Positions 7,850-16,966 of a DNA stretch of 35,511 nucleotides are shown here, piece by piece. Position numbers and translations under genes: made by a program. The stretch comes from Levilactobacillus fujinensis. Lineage in GTDB: Bacteria > Bacillota > Bacilli > Lactobacillales > Lactobacillaceae. The DNA is taken from positions 1-35,511 of the forward strand of contig NZ_RHNX01000031.1 of the NCBI RefSeq assembly GCF_003946335.1. Reading direction: 5' to 3'. The notes beneath the pieces were generated by a model. The model was not told the origin of the DNA and searched no databases. It saw only the letters and a list, made by a program, of their open reading frames with translations. Within the stretch, counting starts at the first letter, position 1; every line of letters starts with the position of its first letter.

Positions 7850-9706
7850 ATGGATCAAGTTTCTTTATTAATCATTCTGACCGCTGCGTTGGTGACGCCG
7901 CTGGTGATGGCGAAATTCAAGCTCACCGTCCTGCCCACCGCCGTCGTAGAGATTCTCGTGGGAATTTTGTTAGGGCCCAGTGTCCTCAATATCGTCCACA
8001 GCAATTCAACGCTCTCTTTGCTTTCCAACACCGGGGTCATCTTCCTCTTATTCCTCAGTGGGATGGAAATCGACTTTAGTCTATTCAACCGGCGCAAACG
8101 GCCACAAACGCCGCTAGCTGCTAAGGTCGCTGGCAACGCACCCAAGTACTCACCGGTTTTTCTGGCGATTAGCAGTTACGCGGCCATCATCGTGACCTCC
8201 CTTCTGCTCGGTTTCATTTGTAAATGGACCGGACTCTTCAAGGACCCCTGGCTAGCCGCCATCATCTTCATGACAATTTCTCTAGGAATCGTCATTGCGA
8301 CCCTTAAGGAAAAGGAACTGCTGAGTAAGCCATTTGGACAGACCGTGCTTCTGGTCGCCGCATTAGGTGAAATCGTGCCCCTGTTCTCGTTGACCGTCTA
8401 CGCGTCCATCTTTGGCAACAGCAGCAAGTCTCTGTGGCTCCTACTGCTGGTCTTTCTGGCCGCCGGCATCCTATTTCGCCGGTTCAAGCCCTTCTTCACC
8501 TTCTTCGAAAGTATCAACAAGTCCACCACCCAGCTCGACATTCGTCTAGCTTTCTTCCTGATTTTTAGTCTGGTCGTCATTGCCGAATCCGTGGGGGCAG
8601 AAGGTATTCTAGGTGCCTTCGTTGCCGGAATCGTCATGAAACTCCTGCAACCGCAAGAGAATACCATGGTCCGGTTGGATGGTATCGGGTATGGTTTCTT
8701 CATCCCCATCTTCTTCATGATGAGTGGCGCTGACCTCAACTTGCGAACACTGCTAGCCGACCCAGCGACCTTGCTCCTGATTCCGGCCTTCTTCGCCGCC
8801 TATCTATTGGCCAAGGCTGCGGTCTACTTCATTTTGCGATTGCGTTTTAAACGTGGCAACGCCTTTGCTGGCACGGCGATTTCAGCAGCGACCATTACCA
8901 TGGTCCTGGCCGTCCTACAAGTTGCCAAGTCGATGAAGGTCGTCACCACCCAGCAGTCCGGTGCATTCCTGCTCGCCGCCATTCTCACGTGCGTGCTTGG
9001 CCCCCTGCTCTTTAATACCGGCTACTCCGCTGAGGCCGAGGACTTGAAAAAGTCGACCGTCCACTTCATCGGCACCAATTTACTGACGGTTCCGGTCGCA
9101 CAGCAGTTGGCCGACAGCTGGTACGACATCACCATGTACACCGATAAGGAAGCCAACTTCAAAACGTACAACTCCGAGGTCAATGCCAAATTACTGCCCT
9201 CACTGGACGCCGACGATGTTGAAGCACAGGACGCGTTCGATGCGGACATCGTCGTTCTGGGGCACTTCAATGCGACTAAAAATTATGAGTTAGCCAAGGC
9301 CGCTAAAGCATACGGTGTCACTCGTGTCATCGTTCGCTTCGAAGACCGCAACGTCTTGGACGCACGAGAAGATGAGCTGACCGACCTGGGTATCGAAGTC
9401 TACAACACACCCAACGTCAACATTGCCATGCTCAGAAGTTTGATTGAAGCCCCAACGACGCTACGCTTACTGACAGCTTCAACCTCCGCCGTCTACGAAG
9501 TCGCGTTACGTAACCGGCGCTACACCGACCAAGAAATTCACAGTCTGCCATTCGTCAAGGACATCACCATCAGTCAAATTTTTCGTGAAGGCCACTTTAT
9601 TCGCCCAACTGGAAGTACCACCCTCAAATTCAATGACCGGATCATCTTCACCAGCAGCGCGGATACTGCTCGCGAGATTCGACGCGAATTGGGAATCCTG
9701 AACTAG
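7850..9706 (+). CDS. Kef/CPA2-type cation:proton antiporter with RCK domain
   Basis: A membrane antiporter expected to exchange K+ or Na+ for H+. The first roughly 400 residues hold about 12 hydrophobic segments, including GVIFLLFLSGMEIDF and FVAGIVMKLL, typical of the CPA2/Kef exchanger domain. A soluble C-terminal half (about 405-618) contains a nucleotide-binding-like RCK_N fold (VHFIGTNLLTVPVAQQL, then ADIVVLGHFNATKN) and ends in a TrkA-C-like domain (IRPTGSTTLKFNDRIIFTS). The 618-aa length is normal for Kef with RCK. The ATG at 7850 follows GGGGGTGA; an in-frame GTG three codons earlier lies inside that site and is unlikely. It is transcribed alone, divergent from helD. Likely roles are pH or K+ homeostasis. 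Confidence 0.88.
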   Translation: MDQVSLLIILTAALVTPLVMAKFKLTVLPTAVVEILVGILLGPSVLNIVHSNSTLSLLSNTGVIFLLFLSGMEIDFSLFNRRKRPQTPLAAKVAGNAPKYSPVFLAISSYAAIIVTSLLLGFICKWTGLFKDPWLAAIIFMTISLGIVIATLKEKELLSKPFGQTVLLVAALGEIVPLFSLTVYASIFGNSSKSLWLLLLVFLAAGILFRRFKPFFTFFESINKSTTQLDIRLAFFLIFSLVVIAESVGAEGILGAFVAGIVMKLLQPQENTMVRLDGIGYGFFIPIFFMMSGADLNLRTLLADPATLLLIPAFFAAYLLAKAAVYFILRLRFKRGNAFAGTAISAATITMVLAVLQVAKSMKVVTTQQSGAFLLAAILTCVLGPLLFNTGYSAEAEDLKKSTVHFIGTNLLTVPVAQQLADSWYDITMYTDKEANFKTYNSEVNAKLLPSLDADDVEAQDAFDADIVVLGHFNATKNYELAKAAKAYGVTRVIVRFEDRNVLDAREDELTDLGIEVYNTPNVNIAMLRSLIEAPTTLRLLTASTSAVYEVALRNRRYTDQEIHSLPFVKDITISQIFREGHFIRPTGSTTLKFNDRIIFTSSADTAREIRRELGILN

Positions 9707-9787
9707 GATTTGTGTGACTATTGCGCCGCGGTTTTTAGGTAAGCTGACGGCCCGTCCTTTGGCTGGAGGCATTTCCCAACAACCAGA

Positions 9788-9874
9788 AAAATTTCTGACA
9801 GTTGCTGTGCAACCGTTTTGACGGTGATGAGCCGCACTGTCACCAGCACAATTTGGCTTTCAATCTTTAGCAAG
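9788..9874 (-). repeat. dispersed intergenic repeat, copy 1
   Basis: Read on the minus strand it carries the family's 5' box (AAGATTGAAAGCCAAA), an ACCGT-CAAA-ACGGT hairpin, and the 3' part GGTTGCAC...CAACTGTCAGAAAT. The 26 bases of that 3' part align without gaps to the copies at 24767, 27600 and 30319. Confidence 0.65.
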
Positions 9875-9883
9875 TCATTTAAA

Positions 9884-9901
9884 AACAGTATCATAACTGT
9901 T
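9884..9901 (+). promoter_or_regulatory. inverted repeat, possible operator before the phosphatase gene
   Basis: AACAGT and ACTGTT are perfect inverted arms around ATCATA. The centre contains TATCAT, which could be a -10 with a weak TTTAGC -35 at 17 nt, so the palindrome would overlap the promoter. No regulator is identified. Confidence 0.3.
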
Positions 9902-10040
9902 AAACTAGCAATCTAGTGTTATTGCTGACGACTACTTAAACCACGCAATCGTCCGCACTAGTTTAATTTAAGCGCACCTGGCGAATATCGTCGCCGCTGC
10001 TAGCATATCCCCACAACTTACATTTAAAGGAGACCAAAAC

Positions 10041-10697
10041 ATGGCATCAGTTGAAATCTACTTGGTTCGTCACGGCCAAACCTATTTAAACAAGTACCAC
10101 CGTATTCAAGGGTGGTCCGACTCGCCCCTGACCGATAAGGGAATTGCGGACGCTAACCGGGCCGGTAAACGGCTCTCTAAGCTATCATTTTCAGCTGTCT
10201 ACGCAAGTGATACCACGCGGGCACAAAACACCGCTAAGCGCATCTTAGCTGCTAATGACGCTCCCGTTGCGCTAACGACTGAACCTGCCTTTCGAGAAGA
10301 GAACTTTGGCTTCTTCGAGGGCATGGATACCGGTCTCACTTGGCACACGCTGGGGACGCCGCTTGGTCTGGACTCCTTTAACGCCATGATTGCCAAGCTG
10401 ACCATCGAAAAGACCAAGGACATGTTCAAGGCGCAAGATCCTTTTAACGACGCCGAAGACAACGCTGAGTTCTGGGCACGAGTTCAACCTGGTCTGGACA
10501 AGGTCATCGCAACTGCCAACGATGGGGACCGGATTCTGATCGCCACGCACAGCACGACTATCCGGAGCATCGTGTCAAAGTATTCCGACATTGACGTCTC
10601 CGTTTCGGCCGAGAATGGCAGCATCACCAAGCTAACCGTAAAAGATGGTCACTACAAAGTTAACTATTATAACAACACTGAGGGTAAAGTGAAGTAA
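10041..10697 (+). CDS. histidine phosphatase family protein (phosphoglycerate mutase-like)
   Basis: A cytoplasmic enzyme of 218 aa in the branch-1 histidine phosphatase superfamily. The catalytic RHG motif is at residues 10-12 (IYLVRHGQT). A second Arg is in YASDTTRAQNT, and the second catalytic His is in ATHSTTIRSI near residue 170. The substrate is not deducible: lactobacilli have several paralogues annotated as phosphoglycerate mutase-like, and the acidic insert around residues 130-150 (QDPFNDAEDNAEF) is typical of the general phosphatases rather than glycolytic GpmA. The ribosome site AAAGGAG lies 8 nt before the ATG. It is monocistronic, closed by a terminator. Confidence 0.9.
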   Translation: MASVEIYLVRHGQTYLNKYHRIQGWSDSPLTDKGIADANRAGKRLSKLSFSAVYASDTTRAQNTAKRILAANDAPVALTTEPAFREENFGFFEGMDTGLTWHTLGTPLGLDSFNAMIAKLTIEKTKDMFKAQDPFNDAEDNAEFWARVQPGLDKVIATANDGDRILIATHSTTIRSIVSKYSDIDVSVSAENGSITKLTVKDGHYKVNYYNNTEGKVK

Positions 10698-10705
10698 TCC
10701 ACCCA

Positions 10706-10751
10706 CAGTAAAGACGCCGCCGACTAATTAGGTCAGTGGCGCCTTTTTTGT
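10706..10751 (+). terminator. intrinsic terminator of the histidine phosphatase gene
   Basis: AAGACGCCGCCGAC and GTCAGTGGCGCCTT form an imperfect 14-bp stem around CTAATTAG, followed by TTTTTTG. Confidence 0.8.
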
Positions 10752-10808
10752 AGACTTGTCAAACTGTGCCATATGGCAGCTGCCAAGCGTTCAACCATAC
10801 GCTGAATG

Positions 10809-10833
10809 GAATCCCTGACAGTCGTGGGGCAAT
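10809..10833 (-). repeat. dispersed intergenic repeat, 3'-end fragment (copy 2)
   Basis: On the minus strand the stretch ends ...GACTGTCAGGGATTCC, matching the family's 3' box (compare GGCCGCCAGGGATTCC near 24780 and AACTGTCAGAAAT near 9795). Only this end is recognisable. Confidence 0.4.
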
Positions 10834-10869
10834 CACTCTTAGTAAGTCCATTTTTAAAAAATCTGGATT

Positions 10870-10907
10870 CAAAAAAGCACCGTCGCCATCATAGCCACAG
10901 TGCTTTC
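10870..10907 (-). terminator. intrinsic terminator of the opp operon
   Basis: On the minus strand AAAGCACTGT and ACGGTGCTTT form a stem with one G-U pair, followed by TTTTTTG, a few bases past the oppF stop. Confidence 0.85.
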
Positions 10908-10910
10908 AAC

Positions 10911-11870
10911 TTATCTCTTAATCAATGACGCTTCATGTGCCCGTTGGGTGTACATGTCGATTTCATCATCGGCAGCACGAACCCAGTGACGTGGAGAAAT
11001 CTCAACGAGTTTACGTTCCTTACCATCATTTTCATTGGTGGCATCGTACGCAATTTCCTGACGTGTCCGTTCGAATTCAGGATCAGGAACCGGAACGGCA
11101 GACAGCAGACTCTTGGTGTAGTCATGCAAGGGATGGGCGTAAATTTCGTCAGAATCGGCGATCTCTAGCATCCGACCATAGTGCATAACTCCGATTCGGT
11201 CCGAAATGTACTTGACCATGGACAAGTCATGGGCAATGAACAGGTACGTTAAGTCCTGTTCACGCTGCAGCTTCTTCATCAAGTTGACCACTTGGGCTTG
11301 AATCGATACATCCAAAGCGGAGATGGGTTCATCGGCGATCACGAACTTAGGATCAACGGCAAGCGCACGGGCAATCCCGATTCGTTGTCGTTGCCCACCA
11401 GAGAATTCATGAGGATATCGACTGGAGTGGTCCTTGTTCAGACCAACCGTTTCCAATAAGTCCTCGACTTTTTTACTCCGATCGGCATCATCCTTAGCTA
11501 AATGATTGATGTCGATTCCTTCAGCCACGATGTCCTTGACCTTCATCCGGGGGTTCAGTGAGGCATACGGATCTTGGAAGATCATCTGCATGTCTTGCCG
11601 AAATTCACGCTGTTCAGCTTTACTAGTAAACGTATCAACGTTCTTACCGTTGAACAGAATCTCACCAGCGGTTGGTTCGTACAAATGAATGATTGCACGA
11701 CCGGTCGTGGTCTTCCCAGAACCGGATTCCCCAACCAGGCCAAAGGTTTCCCCCCTGTAGATATCAAAAGAGATATCATCAACGGCACGAACTTCGTCGG
11801 GCTTCCCCACGTTGAAGTACTGTTTGAGGTGCTTGACCTCGAGGATTTTTTCGGCATTTTCATAGTTCAT
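10911..11870 (-). CDS. oppF: oligopeptide ABC transporter ATP-binding protein OppF
   Basis: One of two ATPases powering oligopeptide import through OppBC. The 319-aa protein has Walker A GESGSGKT at 47-54, the signature SGGQRQRIGIARAL, Walker B FVIADEP and the switch His in IAHDLSM. The C-terminal oligopeptide extension follows (LHDYTKSLLSAVPVPDP). Its ATG overlaps the oppD stop by one base (TAATG) and its SD (GAGGAGGA) lies inside oppD, indicating translational coupling. It is the last gene of the operon. Confidence 0.95.
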   Translation of the reverse strand: MNYENAEKILEVKHLKQYFNVGKPDEVRAVDDISFDIYRGETFGLVGESGSGKTTTGRAIIHLYEPTAGEILFNGKNVDTFTSKAEQREFRQDMQMIFQDPYASLNPRMKVKDIVAEGIDINHLAKDDADRSKKVEDLLETVGLNKDHSSRYPHEFSGGQRQRIGIARALAVDPKFVIADEPISALDVSIQAQVVNLMKKLQREQDLTYLFIAHDLSMVKYISDRIGVMHYGRMLEIADSDEIYAHPLHDYTKSLLSAVPVPDPEFERTRQEIAYDATNENDGKERKLVEISPRHWVRAADDEIDMYTQRAHEASLIKR

Positions 11871-12970
11871 TATTGCTGTTCCTCCTCTTCTTCAACCGGA
11901 ATGTTTGGCCGTTGTTGCTTGACCAAGTTCTGTTGCATCTCAGCGTACTTCTTTTGCCGGGCAACGATTTGGTCGGGCGGCGTTACCTTAGGGGCATTCG
12001 GATGCAGTAGCCAAGTTGCGGCGTAATGCGTGTCGGACACCTTAAAGAATGGCGGTTCTTGTTCCGTATCGATCTTCAAGGCATAGGCGTTCCGGGCCGC
12101 AAAAGCATCCCCAGTTGGCGGATCTAATAAGTCCGGTGGCGTCCCTGGAATTGATGGCAACTCATCGCCACCAGTATCCAGAGTCGGCATGGAGCTTAAC
12201 AACCCCCACGTGTACGGATGCTTAGGGTTGTAGAAGATTTCATCAACTGTCCCGTATTCAACGATTTTCCCCGCATACATGACGGCGACCCGGTCGGCCA
12301 TGCCGGCCACGACACCCAAGTCATGCGTGATGAAAATGATCGACGTGGAAATCTTGTCTTGCAATTCCTTCATCAAATTCAGGATCTGAGCCTGAATCGT
12401 CACGTCCAATGCGGTCGTGGGTTCATCGGCAATCAGAACTTCCGGGTAGTTGATCAAGGCAATAGCAATGACGATCCGTTGCCGCATCCCACCTGAGAAT
12501 TGGTGCGGATAGTCATTGATTCGGTTTTCGGCATCAGTAATACCGACTAATTTCATCATTTCCAAAGCTTGTGCTAAGGCTTTTTCCTTCTTCATACCCT
12601 TATGAACCATCAGCGGTTCGGCGATTTGCCGTCCAATCCTCATGGTTGGGTCCAAAGAAGTCATCGGATCTTGGAAGATTTCGGCAATATCTTGGCCCCG
12701 AATGCCTTCCATTTCCTTTTCAGACTTCTTCAGGAGGTCTTCGCCCTTATACATGATGGTTCCGCTGGTAATATCAGCGTTTCGAGCGTTCAAGCCCATG
12801 ATTGTCCGGGTGGTTACGGATTTACCGGAACCGGATTCCCCAACAATCGCCAGGGTCTCACCCTTTCTTAAATCAAAGCTAACGTTCCGAATTGCCTTAA
12901 CGTCACCGGCATAGGTTTTGAAGTTAACTTGTAAGTTGCGCACTTCCAAAATATCTTTTTCGTTATCCAT
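11870..12970 (-). CDS. oppD: oligopeptide ABC transporter ATP-binding protein OppD
   Basis: Partner ATPase of OppF. The 366-aa protein shows Walker A GESGSGKS, the signature FSGGMRQRIVIAIAL and Walker B EVLIADEPTTALD. The C-terminal oligopeptide/dipeptide ABC domain has the proline-rich IPGTPPDLLDPPTGDAFAAR. The common Cys-rich [4Fe-4S] motif of many OppD proteins (CxxxxC near 'AFAARC') is replaced here by ARNAYAL, so no cluster is expected. A poly-Glu tail (EEEEEQQ) ends the protein and carries the oppF ribosome site in its codons. It lies 13 nt after oppC. Confidence 0.95.
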   Translation of the reverse strand: MDNEKDILEVRNLQVNFKTYAGDVKAIRNVSFDLRKGETLAIVGESGSGKSVTTRTIMGLNARNADITSGTIMYKGEDLLKKSEKEMEGIRGQDIAEIFQDPMTSLDPTMRIGRQIAEPLMVHKGMKKEKALAQALEMMKLVGITDAENRINDYPHQFSGGMRQRIVIAIALINYPEVLIADEPTTALDVTIQAQILNLMKELQDKISTSIIFITHDLGVVAGMADRVAVMYAGKIVEYGTVDEIFYNPKHPYTWGLLSSMPTLDTGGDELPSIPGTPPDLLDPPTGDAFAARNAYALKIDTEQEPPFFKVSDTHYAATWLLHPNAPKVTPPDQIVARQKKYAEMQQNLVKQQRPNIPVEEEEEQQ

Positions 12971-12983
12971 GACGTGACTTCAC

Positions 12984-14009
12984 CTACTCTTTCGTCCGCG
13001 GGTCAAACGCATCCCGCAAGCCATCACCTAAGAGGTTGAAGGCTAACATGATGATGGAAAGAATCAACGCTGGCCACCACATTTGATATGGCAGGAATTG
13101 GAAGTTCTTCTGTCCATCGTTCAACAACGTCCCTAGTGAAGCCTGTGGTGAGGAAATCCCAATCCCAATGTAGGACAAGGTAGCTTCGAAGAAGATGGCG
13201 TTCGGGATGGTAAACATCGTATTAATAATGATGACACTCGAGAGGTTCGGGAGCAAGTGTTTAAAGGCAATCTTGATGGGACTTTCACCCAGTGTTCTCG
13301 CCGCCAAGATAAACTCTTGTTCCTTCAACTCTAACGTCTGCGCTCGGACTAGCCGGGCCATGTTGACCCAAGACGTCAGTGCGATGGCGATAATGATCGA
13401 GGCCATCCCAGGTTTCAGAATCAAGATCAGTAAGACAATAACGACTAAGTTAGGGATGGACAGGATGATTTCAATGATCCGTTGCATGATGGTATCAACG
13501 CGACCACCCTTCCAGCCTGAGAACATCCCGTACGTGACCCCAATTGTTAAGTCAAATAACGTGGCCACTAACGCAATGATCAGTGAGATTCGCGTCCCAT
13601 AAAGAACCCGTGAGAACAAGTCTCGACCTAAGTAGTCGGTCCCCATGATGTAATGGGCACCACTGGCACCAGCTGCCTTATAGGCATCGATTCGTTCACC
13701 AGCTTGGACCAAAGTTCCGTTGAACCCATTGATCCCGATTCCGGGAATCTTAGACGGTAAGTTGGCATAGGCTGGATGCACGGCGTTCGGATCGTGGGGT
13801 GAAACGAACAGGGATCCAAAGGCCATGATGAAAATCACAATCAGCACAATCAAGGAGACCCAAGCCCCCCGGTTCTTCTTCAACCGCCGCCATGCATCTT
13901 GTGCGAAGGTTAATGAGGGTGCTGCAATTTTTTCACTATCTAACGCCGCCCGGTCATCGGACGTAATTGGCTTAAAGCTATCTTCAGGGAGTTTTACTGT
14001 ATCTGCCAT
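12984..14009 (-). CDS. oppC: oligopeptide ABC transporter permease OppC
   Basis: Inner-membrane channel subunit of 341 aa. A cytoplasmic N-terminus contains FAQDAWRRLKKNRGAW, typical of OppC. A first membrane helix follows, then an extracytoplasmic segment and the five-helix BPD_transp_1 domain with the EAA loop around LAARTLGESPIKIAFKHLLPN, which contacts OppD/F. The SD GGAGGT lies 7 nt before the ATG. The gene starts 11 nt after the oppB stop. Confidence 0.95.
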   Translation of the reverse strand: MADTVKLPEDSFKPITSDDRAALDSEKIAAPSLTFAQDAWRRLKKNRGAWVSLIVLIVIFIMAFGSLFVSPHDPNAVHPAYANLPSKIPGIGINGFNGTLVQAGERIDAYKAAGASGAHYIMGTDYLGRDLFSRVLYGTRISLIIALVATLFDLTIGVTYGMFSGWKGGRVDTIMQRIIEIILSIPNLVVIVLLILILKPGMASIIIAIALTSWVNMARLVRAQTLELKEQEFILAARTLGESPIKIAFKHLLPNLSSVIIINTMFTIPNAIFFEATLSYIGIGISSPQASLGTLLNDGQKNFQFLPYQMWWPALILSIIMLAFNLLGDGLRDAFDPRTKE

Positions 14010-14020
14010 TTATTTACCTC

Positions 14021-14950
14021 CTAGTTAGCCTTTCCTGTGAGTCGAATCCGCGGATCAACGATTCCATAAAGGATATCGGTGATCAGCAGAACAACACACA
14101 ACATGAATGAATAGACGATGGTTAACCCCATGATGGTTGGGTAATCGTTGGTCAAGACGGACTTGACGAATTGTTCCCCGATACCAGGAATGGAGAAAAT
14201 GTTTTCAACAACCATGGACCCGGTCATGATGTTCACGGCCAGTGGCCCCACGATGGTGATCAACGGAATTAAACTGTTCCGGAGCGCATGGTGGTAGATC
14301 ACACCGGTTCGACTCAGGCCCTTGGCCTTAGCCAACTCAATGTAATCCGAACTCAACACGTCGACCATTTCGGTCCGGACGAACCGGGCAGACTCGGCCA
14401 GCGGTTGCGCCCCCAAGGCTAAGGTCGGCAATACCGTGTAGATAAAGCCACCCCATTCAGCGATTGGGAACCAACCTGCTTTCAAGCCCAAGTAGTACTG
14501 TAATAGTACGGCTAAGACGAAGGAAGGAATTGAAATCCCTAAGATAGAAACCACCGTGGTCGTCGTATCAACCCACGTATTTTGCTTCATTGCGCCGAAG
14601 GCTCCGATGATAACTCCCAACAGGACCCCAATAATCATGGCTTGCAGCCCAATCTGCAAGGATGGTCCGATCCGACTTGAAATCAAGTAAGATACGGGTT
14701 GGTCACTGAATTGGAAGGAAGTTCCGAAGTCACCTTTGACCGCACCAGCCAGGTACAGCAGGTATTGCTGCCAAACTGGTTTGTTCAAACCATACTGTTC
14801 ATAAATCAGATTAATCTGACTCTTAGAGAGCTTGGCTTGGTTGGTCAGTGGCGTCCCGGGCAACAACTTCATCAGGAAAAACGTCACGGTAATCACAATG
14901 AATAAGGTCAGGATCAGATAAAAGATCCGCTTTGCTAGGTACTTTGCCAT
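14021..14950 (-). CDS. oppB: oligopeptide ABC transporter permease OppB
   Basis: Membrane channel partner of OppC, 309 aa. It begins MAKYLAKRIFYLILTLF, as is standard for OppB/DppB. The middle has GTSFQFSDQPVSYLI, and the EAA loop is at YIELAKAKGLSRTGVIYHHALRN. I use the ATG at 14950, preceded by GAGAGGT at 7 nt, rather than an in-frame ATG five codons upstream that overlaps the SD. It is separated from oppA by about 190 bp containing a terminator hairpin, so expression of oppBCDF depends on read-through. Confidence 0.95.
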   Translation of the reverse strand: MAKYLAKRIFYLILTLFIVITVTFFLMKLLPGTPLTNQAKLSKSQINLIYEQYGLNKPVWQQYLLYLAGAVKGDFGTSFQFSDQPVSYLISSRIGPSLQIGLQAMIIGVLLGVIIGAFGAMKQNTWVDTTTTVVSILGISIPSFVLAVLLQYYLGLKAGWFPIAEWGGFIYTVLPTLALGAQPLAESARFVRTEMVDVLSSDYIELAKAKGLSRTGVIYHHALRNSLIPLITIVGPLAVNIMTGSMVVENIFSIPGIGEQFVKSVLTNDYPTIMGLTIVYSFMLCVVLLITDILYGIVDPRIRLTGKAN

Positions 14951-15054
14951 TTGTTTACCTCTCAATCAGTAGACTTATTCGTTACCGTTAAGTTGTCAAA
15001 CTTAACAAAAACTCCACGAAAACAACAAGACAATAAATGATTGCAATAATACCG

Positions 15055-15086
15055 AAAAGTAAGGATCAACTCGCGTTAATCCTTAC
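15055..15086 (-). terminator. intercistronic terminator between oppA and oppB
   Basis: On the minus strand GTAAGGATTAAC and GTTGATCCTTAC form a 12-bp stem with one G-U pair and a GCGA tetraloop, followed by TTTT. The short T-run suggests partial termination, giving more oppA than oppBCDF mRNA. Confidence 0.75.
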
Positions 15087-15143
15087 TCCCCGATAAAACT
15101 TATTAAGTCGGTTACCCGACAGTGATCACTGAGTTAACAGGAC

Positions 15144-16766
15144 TTACTTGATGTAAGCCTTACTGAAGTCCCAGTTAGCGCCGGTTGGGAAGTAAACCAA
15201 TCCCTGAACCTTAGACTTGACGAGTTGGGCTTTCCCTTGTTGGTAAACTGGGATGATCCCTTGTTCGTTCAAGATGGTCTTTTGTGCGTTAACCAAGTCG
15301 TTCCAACGAGCAGTACTGTTGTTAGCGTCCTTACCAGTTGCGTTGCCTACGTAAGTATCGTAAGCCTTGGAAGACCACTTCCCGTTGTTGTAAGAGTTAC
15401 CAGAAGTGAAGAGTGATAAGAAGGAGATTGGGTCTGGGAAGTCGGCACCCCATGCGGAGATAACGGCATCGAAGTCACCACTTTGTGAACGCGCAAGCCG
15501 GGTCTTAAATGGCAAGTTGCTGTTCGTGACCTTGATGTTGCCTAACTTAGCCCATTGACTCTGAATAAATTCAGCTGAGTTCTTACCAGCTGGCGTATCG
15601 TCGGCGGTTAAGGTCAGTGAGTAGCTTGAACGACCAGTTTCCTTCAAAGCTTCCTTCCAAAGTTGCTTAGCTTTCTTCAGGTTGTAGCTTGTAGCTGAAG
15701 GAACAGCTGCATCGGTGTTGAAGTCCTTACCGTTCTTAGTTGCCAAACCAGTGGAAACTAATCCAGAGGCAGCGGTTGAACCATCTTGAAGAATCTTGTT
15801 CACAAATTGATTCCGGTTGATGGCCAATGACAAGGCTTGACGAGCCTTCTTGTTCTTCATCATTGAATCTTTCTTTTCGTTCATTTCAATGTAGAAGGTT
15901 GAAGCACTCTTCCGTTCAACGTATTCTTTAGAGTTCTTGTAGTTCTTTGGTTGTTGCCCACTCAAGTAGGTTGCATCCAACTTGCCACTTTGGTACTGAC
16001 TCAAAGCTGTTTGCGGATCCTTGATCGTCTTGAAGTTGACTTTCTTCAGTTTAACATTCTTTGCGTTCCAGTACTTAGTGTTTTTGCTCATCGACCAGTT
16101 ATCAGACGTCCCAGTCCAGTATGTCAACTTGAACGGACCATTGTAGACGTTATCCTGAGCGTTCGTTGCGTATTTCTTACCGTACTTTTGAACAACTGAT
16201 TCATTTTGTGGGAAGAACATTGGACTTGCTACCAATGAAGGGAAGTAACTAGTTGCTTGGGTTAACGTCACAACAACCTTGTAATCCCCAACGGCCTTGA
16301 TACCTAAAGTAGACACGGCCTTCTTCTTGTTCATGATGGCATTAGCATTCTTAACCTGCGCGTACATGTAAGCATACTGTGAAGCTGTCTTCGGGTTGAC
16401 CGTCCGTTGCCAGGCGTAAACGAAGTCTTTAGCGGTTACCTTGTCGCCGTTACTCCAGTTGGACTTCCGTAAATTGAAGGTATACGTCTTCCCATCCTTA
16501 GAAACCTTGTAGCTCTTGGCTACCCCAGGATGAATGCTGCTGTTCTTACCGATCCGTAAGAGCCCTTCACCAGTGTTGTTCATAGTTTCCCCTGAAACGA
16601 CATCGGTTGCAGTGGATGAGTCCATTGATGGTAATGCTGAACTTTCCATCCAATTTAACGTTTGCTTACTGGATTCCGAGCTGTTAGACGATGACCCACA
16701 CGCTGCAAGTAGAACTGCCGCGAACGTTGCCACCGTCCCTAGTTTAACTGCCGAATTAATCTTCAT
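15144..16766 (-). CDS. oppA: oligopeptide-binding lipoprotein OppA
   Basis: Extracellular peptide-binding component of Opp (SBP_bac_5 family), 540 aa. A lipoprotein signal peptide ends in LLAAC with the lipidated Cys23. The mature protein shows the family pattern: GEGLLRIGKNSSIHPGVAKSY, then WSNGDKVTAKDFVYAWQRTVNP, and near the end WGADFPDPISFLSLF. I chose the ATG at 16766, which starts directly with the signal peptide; an upstream ATG at 16799 would add 11 residues across the SD region (AAGAGGGG). It is first in the operon under its own promoter. It is lysine- and asparagine-rich, as is usual for a secreted lactobacillar protein. Confidence 0.95.
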   Translation of the reverse strand: MKINSAVKLGTVATFAAVLLAACGSSSNSSESSKQTLNWMESSALPSMDSSTATDVVSGETMNNTGEGLLRIGKNSSIHPGVAKSYKVSKDGKTYTFNLRKSNWSNGDKVTAKDFVYAWQRTVNPKTASQYAYMYAQVKNANAIMNKKKAVSTLGIKAVGDYKVVVTLTQATSYFPSLVASPMFFPQNESVVQKYGKKYATNAQDNVYNGPFKLTYWTGTSDNWSMSKNTKYWNAKNVKLKKVNFKTIKDPQTALSQYQSGKLDATYLSGQQPKNYKNSKEYVERKSASTFYIEMNEKKDSMMKNKKARQALSLAINRNQFVNKILQDGSTAASGLVSTGLATKNGKDFNTDAAVPSATSYNLKKAKQLWKEALKETGRSSYSLTLTADDTPAGKNSAEFIQSQWAKLGNIKVTNSNLPFKTRLARSQSGDFDAVISAWGADFPDPISFLSLFTSGNSYNNGKWSSKAYDTYVGNATGKDANNSTARWNDLVNAQKTILNEQGIIPVYQQGKAQLVKSKVQGLVYFPTGANWDFSKAYIK

Positions 16767-16830
16767 TTTAATTCCAACCCCTCTTAGTTGTTTGAGCAAT
16801 GAATTGACAACCTCAAATTTGATGTTTCCA

Positions 16831-16859
16831 ATTGTATATTAGAAATTCATTAAAATCAA
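16831..16859 (-). promoter_or_regulatory. opp operon promoter
   Basis: On the minus strand TTGATT (16854-16859) and TACAAT (16831-16836) are 17 nt apart. This predicts a 5' UTR of about 58 nt before oppA. Confidence 0.7.
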
Positions 16860-16966
16860 TGGTAAATGATAAACTATTTTAACAAACTGGTTATAAACGC
16901 CTCTACATAAGCATTTAAAATGAAAAATTAAAATTCGATGTCACATTTAAAACGAGTAAAAATAAG

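Larger units (their letters stand above)
9707..10040. other. intergenic region with a repeat copy and a possible operator
   Basis: No gene. It holds a minus-oriented copy of the dispersed repeat (9788-9874) and a short inverted repeat (9884-9901) ahead of the phosphatase gene. No terminator is evident for the antiporter gene. Confidence 0.6.
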
